This document shows positions 6,219 through 7,936 of a stretch of DNA of 7,936 bases, in pieces. Positions within the stretch are counted from its first letter, which is position 1, and every line of letters starts with the position of its first letter. A program made the position numbers and the translations under genes. The stretch is taken from NCBI GenBank assembly GCA_003233545.1, contig QILZ01000101.1, forward strand, positions 1 through 7,936, in the 5' to 3' direction. Source of the stretch: Spirochaetales bacterium. GTDB taxonomy: Bacteria; Spirochaetota; Spirochaetia; SZUA-6. The notes beneath the pieces were generated by a model, which saw only the letters and a program-made list of their open reading frames with translations, was not told the origin of the DNA and did not search any database.

Positions 6219-7936
6219 GTGGCAGAACAGCTTATATTAAAAAATCTTCCGTTTATCAAAATACTCCCTTCCTGGGCTCAGGAGCTTTCCTACAAGTACT
6301 GTTCTAAAACTGCCAACCTCTATATTGTACATGGGAATATCCGGGATTTTCTCCCTCACAAAATGGAGGAGGATCAATTTACATTTGTAAAAATACAGGA
6401 TTACATCTCCGAGGTTCTTTTCGGAAACAGGGATATTATCGTTTTCTATGACCGTTCTTCCGGTGTTTCCTTCTGTAAAGAGGACATGGAAGATAACTAT
6501 TTAACAATCATGAAGGAGCAGGTAAAGGGAGTTGCGGTTTCGGAGCTGTTGTCCAAAGATCCTGTTAAGGCCTTTCATTATCTGGAAAAATATTTCTACT
6601 ATAATATCCCTTTTAATCGAAGAATTGTTCTGATTATCGACTATTCGGAAACAATTGTGCCGAATACGGATATTTCACGTTATACCGATGAGGACAGGTA
6701 CTGTCTTGTAACACTTAACAGATGGGCAAATGATCCTATATTTACCCATGGTGATGTTTCCGTAATACTTTTAACTGAAAATCTTTCCGATATAAGCCGG
6801 CGGCTGGTACGTTCTCCCAGCACAATAAAGCTCAACATTCCGATACCTGATGAGGATGTGCGTGAGAAATTTTTACGCTACCTTTCTCATGAAGATAAGC
6901 TTCTGCTGGATAAGGAAATGTCTATTCAGGAGATAGGAAAGATTACAAGCGGCCTTAACCTCGTCGATATAAATCAGCTTGCTGCAGAGTCCTTTCAGGA
7001 AGACAAAAAAATTGATCTTTCATACCTGCGCAGGAAAAAAAAAGAGATAATCGAATCCGAAGCAGCGGGCTTACTCGAATTTATAGAATCGGAGCATGAC
7101 CTCTCCATGGTTTCCGGCCATAATTTTGTAAAAAAACGTTTCCGGAGTGCGGCGAGAGCTATCCGGCAGGGAAGGCTCGATGTGCTTCCGATGGGTTATC
7201 TTATAGCGGGCCCCGTAGGCACGGGAAAGTCTTTTATGGTAACCGCTTTTGCAGGAGAGATCGGAATTCCTATTGTGAAATTCCGTAATTTCCGGTCCAA
7301 ATGGCAGGGAGTAACGGAATCCAACCTGGAAAAGATTCTTAATATTTTAATGGCAATGGCTCCGGTCGGTGTAATGATAGATGAAGCGGATGCATTTTTA
7401 GGCGACAGGAATCAGGATGGTGATTCCGGCACAAGCAATAGGATATTTGCATCGATTGCTTCGTTTATGGGGAATACGGAATACCGCGGCAAAATTATCT
7501 GGTTTCTTATTACATGCCGCCCGGATCTGATACCCATAGATTTAAAACGGCAGGGCAGGGCGGAGGAGCATCTTGCACTTTTTTATCCTGAAAATTTGGA
7601 TGAAAAAATAGATCTCTTTAAAACCCTGGTAAAAAAGCTCAAGCTAAGGATACAGAATATTAATATAACCGAGCTTTTTAGAAAGTACAGGTACGATTTT
7701 TCAGGCGCCGATCTCGAGTCGGTTCTGATACGGGCGAAATTTCTCTCTGCGATGAATAATCATGTATTCATAACCAAAAAAGACCTCATGGAGACCATGC
7801 ATGACTTTGTGCCTCCGGCCTATCCTCATGAAATAGATCTTCAGAACCTGGTTGCTGTCCTGGAATGCACCAGCAGGGAAATGGTTCCGAAACGATTTAG
7901 AAATTTAGACAGGGGCAGACTTGTTTCGGACATTCA
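6219..7936 (+). CDS. AAA+ ATPase of Ycf46-like architecture, C-terminus beyond window
   Basis: GTG 6219 opens a frame of 572 codons that leaves the window. Residues 1-260 look like a degenerate ATPase-like domain: it has a strand ending in Asp (RRIVLIIDYSE, D141) and a later VSVILLTENLSDISRRL strand, but no P-loop. The linker LRRKKKEIIESEAAGLLEF leads to a canonical AAA core: Walker A GPVGTGKS (331-338), Walker B GVMIDEAD (384-391), paired arginines in KRQGRAEEH (R444, R447) at the arginine-finger position, and a lid motif FSGADLESVLIRA (from 494). This order, an inactive N-half, 'K-x-II-x-S-x-x-LLEF' linker and active C-half, matches the Ycf46/Ycf46-like family as I know it. The sensor-1 asparagine of a typical ATTNRPD is Cys in FLITCRPD (C433). 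Length already exceeds the ~500 residues usual for Ycf46. No signal peptide or membrane helix is seen, so it is cytoplasmic. Substrate is unknown. An in-frame TGA at 6189-6191 rules out an upstream start. Confidence 0.9.
   Translation, partial: MAEQLILKNLPFIKILPSWAQELSYKYCSKTANLYIVHGNIRDFLPHKMEEDQFTFVKIQDYISEVLFGNRDIIVFYDRSSGVSFCKEDMEDNYLTIMKEQVKGVAVSELLSKDPVKAFHYLEKYFYYNIPFNRRIVLIIDYSETIVPNTDISRYTDEDRYCLVTLNRWANDPIFTHGDVSVILLTENLSDISRRLVRSPSTIKLNIPIPDEDVREKFLRYLSHEDKLLLDKEMSIQEIGKITSGLNLVDINQLAAESFQEDKKIDLSYLRRKKKEIIESEAAGLLEFIESEHDLSMVSGHNFVKKRFRSAARAIRQGRLDVLPMGYLIAGPVGTGKSFMVTAFAGEIGIPIVKFRNFRSKWQGVTESNLEKILNILMAMAPVGVMIDEADAFLGDRNQDGDSGTSNRIFASIASFMGNTEYRGKIIWFLITCRPDLIPIDLKRQGRAEEHLALFYPENLDEKIDLFKTLVKKLKLRIQNINITELFRKYRYDFSGADLESVLIRAKFLSAMNNHVFITKKDLMETMHDFVPPAYPHEIDLQNLVAVLECTSREMVPKRFRNLDRGRLVSDI
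7035..7043 (+). repeat. A9 tract in the AAA+ coding sequence
   Basis: Nine A residues encode three Lys (residues 273-275) in the linker between the degenerate and the active ATPase domains. One extra A would put a TGA in frame about 22 codons on, and one fewer A gives a TAA within three codons. Either slip would release the N-terminal domain alone. Whether this happens is unknown. Confidence 0.6.

Noticed and set aside
1..7936. CRISPR array, insertion sequence, tRNA or rRNA
   Set aside because: No regularly spaced repeats, transposase motifs, terminal inverted repeats or tRNA/rRNA-like sequence were seen on either strand.

Overview
This is a moderately AT-rich bacterial window with four protein genes packed tightly on both strands. 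Two of them run off the window edges. There are no RNA genes, insertion sequences, CRISPR arrays or clear terminators. The organism cannot be fixed from the sequence. A spirochaete (Treponema/Spirochaeta type) is my best guess, because the left-hand protein resembles an uncharacterised spirochaetal family (DUF5312-like) as I remember it; this is a tentative recollection, not a search result. None of the four genes has a standard strong Shine-Dalgarno sequence.

Layout: (1) 1-798, minus strand: the N-terminal 266 residues of a hypothetical, mostly helical cytoplasmic protein. (2) 799-882: a short divergent intergenic region with a good promoter for the left gene, an 18-bp near-palindrome and a 9-bp tandem repeat. 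(3) 883-3912, plus strand: a large STAND/AAA_16-type signalling ATPase (Walker A and B, winged-helix-like region, TPR-like helical repeats) with a hydrophobic N-terminal segment. (4) 3905-6118, minus strand: a 12-helix major facilitator (MFS) transporter fused to a C-terminal HEAT-repeat domain. It converges on gene 3 and overlaps it by 8 nt. (5) 6119-6218: a 100-bp divergent control region with back-to-back promoters, a 19-bp perfect palindrome over one -10 box, and an eight-G tract in the other gene's leader. (6) 6219-7936 and beyond, plus strand: an AAA+ ATPase of Ycf46-like architecture, with a degenerate N-terminal ATPase-like domain followed by a canonical one.

The genes do not form one operon: the order is minus, plus, minus, plus. 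No textbook pathway joins them. They share a theme of NTP-driven switches (STAND, AAA+) and helical-repeat scaffolds (TPR, HEAT) next to a transporter. The MFS-HEAT gene and the Ycf46-like gene share a compact control region and may be co-regulated. A single 'system' made of these genes is speculation. The most concrete unusual items are the MFS-HEAT fusion, the palindrome on its -10 box, the predicted leaderless starts, the G8 leader tract, and the altered sensor-1 residue of the AAA+ protein.
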